NCBI GenBank assembly: GCA_018712865.1 | Contig: DVGH01000006.1 | Span: 1 to 7,801 of the forward strand | Length of the DNA: 7,801 nt | Direction of reading: 5' to 3' | From: Scatavimonas merdipullorum | GTDB lineage: Bacteria > Bacillota > Clostridia > Oscillospirales > Acutalibacteraceae | Shown: in pieces, positions 7,084 through 7,801 of the stretch | Layout of the letters: the number at the start of each line of letters is the position of its first letter | Position numbering within the stretch: the stretch's first letter is position 1 | Translations under genes and position numbers: made by a program | Notes under the pieces: generated by a model | The model's input: only the letters and a program-made list of their open reading frames with translations | What the model was told of the DNA's origin: nothing | Database searches by the model: none

Positions 7084-7407
7084 ATGACATATAAAAACTG
7101 CAAAATTCTGATCGAAGCGGGACGCTATGCGTATGAAAACATGTTTTCAATGCTCGACCTGTTTTTGCTTGTAGGCAGGATCACACAGGAGCAGTACATA
7201 GAGCTTACCGGCATGCTGGCAAACACGGATGTACCGCAGACACCTGCAACGGATGAGCAGACGGAAAGCACAATGACAGAAGATCCCGAGCAGACAGAAA
7301 GCGCAACAACAGAAGATACCGAGCAGACAGAAAGCGCTACGACAGAAGATACCGAGCAAACAGAAAGCGCTACGACAGACAACCAGCAAACAGAGGCAAC
7401 TGAATAA
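7084..7407 (+). CDS. Small phage protein with acidic 11-residue repeat tail (XkdX-like position)
   Basis: I do not recognise this 107-residue protein with certainty. Residues 1-46 form a compact helical head ending in MLDLFLLVGRITQEQYIELTG. The ITxEQYxELTG ending recalls the short XkdX-type proteins found between tail-fibre and lysis genes of Bacillota phages, whose role is unclear. Residues 58-101 are four tandem copies of an 11-residue unit, EQTES[AT][TM]TED[TP], the last diverged at its end, followed by QTEATE. The tail is rich in Glu, Thr, Gln and Ser with no Lys, Arg or aromatic residue, so it is acidic and likely disordered. The hydrophobic run MFSMLDLFLLVG is too short for a convincing membrane segment, so a holin is unlikely. 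The strong ribosome binding site and placement 15 nt after the baseplate gene support a real gene. Confidence 0.72.
   Translation: MTYKNCKILIEAGRYAYENMFSMLDLFLLVGRITQEQYIELTGMLANTDVPQTPATDEQTESTMTEDPEQTESATTEDTEQTESATTEDTEQTESATTDNQQTEATE
7255..7386 (+). repeat. Four tandem 33-bp repeats inside the small gene
   Basis: Units are 7255-7287, 7288-7320, 7321-7353 and 7354-7386, each an exact 11 codons so the frame is kept. Units 2 and 3 differ at only 2 of 33 bases. Unit 4 matches unit 3 closely over its first 27 bases and then diverges. Unit 1 is the most diverged. This pattern suggests recent in-frame duplication, and copy number may vary between relatives. Confidence 0.92.
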
Positions 7408-7423
7408 CAAAGGAAGTGGAACA

Positions 7424-7801
7424 ATGGCAACACAAAGAGAAGCCGTAATTGCCCTTGCAAAAAAAGAATTGGGCTATAAAGAAAGCTCCAACGGCTGGAC
7501 CAAGTTTGGGCAGTGGTATGCAGAATATATGCATTGTGAAAACCAGGGCTTTGAAAACGCCGACTGGTGCGCCATGTTCTGCGCATGGTGCATGCAGAAG
7601 GCCGGACTTACTTCCGGCCAGACGGTCTTCACGGCAAGCGCAGGCCCCACAGGCGAAGCGCTTTGGAAGAACAAGGGGCTTTGGAAAAATGCATCCTATA
7701 CGCCAAAGGTGGGCGACCTGATCCATTTTACCTGGGGACACGTGGGGCTGGTGGAAAAGGTAAGCGGCAATACCGTACATACGATTGAAGGCAATTACAG
7801 C
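7424..7801 (+). CDS. CHAP-domain endolysin, N-terminal part (3' truncated)
   Basis: The frame from ATG 7424 stays open for 126 codons to the right edge, so the gene is partial. It begins with a short helix (REAVIALAKKELGYKES) and runs straight into a CHAP domain, a papain-like amidase/endopeptidase fold that cuts peptidoglycan. The catalytic Cys is probably Cys49 in ADWCAMFCAW and the His is His106 in WGHVGLVEKV. TIEGN at 120-124 supplies the usual polar third position. PKVGDLIHF (95-102) is the typical strand before the His. Further cysteines lie at 38, 53 and 56. AAAGGA ends 9 nt before the start. The position just after the tail genes fits a lysis endolysin; a tail-associated hydrolase is a weaker alternative. 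Any C-terminal wall-binding domain is beyond the window. Confidence 0.87.
   Translation, partial: MATQREAVIALAKKELGYKESSNGWTKFGQWYAEYMHCENQGFENADWCAMFCAWCMQKAGLTSGQTVFTASAGPTGEALWKNKGLWKNASYTPKVGDLIHFTWGHVGLVEKVSGNTVHTIEGNYS

Noticed and set aside
7255..7386. CRISPR-like array
   Set aside because: The units are directly adjacent with no spacers, keep the reading frame and encode a peptide repeat.
7125..7586. - strand open frame across the repeats and lysin start
   Set aside because: Its Ser/Val/Cys repeats are only the reverse complement of the 33-bp coding repeats, and it spans two well-supported genes.
7600..7619. Hairpin GGCCGGA / TCCGGCC in the lysin gene
   Set aside because: The 7-bp stem lies inside conserved CHAP coding sequence with no T-run after it, so chance is the simplest explanation.

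Overview
The window is a stretch of the late structural region of a tailed phage or prophage with a long non-contractile tail (siphovirus type). All six genes lie on the + strand. The gaps are 69, 4, 20, 15 and 16 nt, which fits one polycistronic transcript. The host is most likely a low-to-medium GC Gram-positive of the Bacillota, probably a Clostridia-type gut bacterium. This rests on the strong AGGAGG-type ribosome binding sites, the Firmicutes-style order tape measure - Dit - Tal - baseplate/receptor protein, and a CHAP-type lysin. The species cannot be named from the sequence, and nothing here tells an integrated prophage from a free phage.

Layout: 1-1260 is the C-terminal 419 residues of the tail tape measure protein, cut by the left edge. 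A strong hairpin that looks like a Rho-independent terminator (1275-1304) fills much of the only sizeable intergenic gap. 1330-2136 encodes a Dit-type distal tail protein. 2141-4105 encodes a Tal-type tail-tip protein with a long coiled-coil insertion. 4126-7068 encodes a 980-residue modular baseplate/receptor protein: a BppU-like N-terminus, a coiled coil, repeated beta-rich modules, a knob-like region and a C-terminal SGNH/GDSL hydrolase. 7084-7407 encodes a small protein with a short conserved-looking head and an acidic tail of four 11-residue repeats. 7424-7801 is the N-terminal 126 residues of a CHAP-domain endolysin, cut by the right edge.

How the genes work together: the tape measure sets tail length and occupies the tube. 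Dit forms the hub at the tube end, Tal closes the hub, and the 980-residue protein probably hangs from the baseplate, binds the cell surface and removes ester-linked groups (such as acetyl groups) from a surface glycan. The CHAP protein degrades peptidoglycan at lysis. No holin was found, so it probably lies beyond the right edge. No tRNA, rRNA, CRISPR array, insertion sequence, attachment site or clear promoter was seen. No stretch over 300 bases lacks a gene.

The best candidates for something new are the tail-borne SGNH hydrolase with an altered block III motif, the related beta modules in the same protein, the 33-bp repeat tail of the small protein, and the terminator-like hairpin inside an operon that must be read through.
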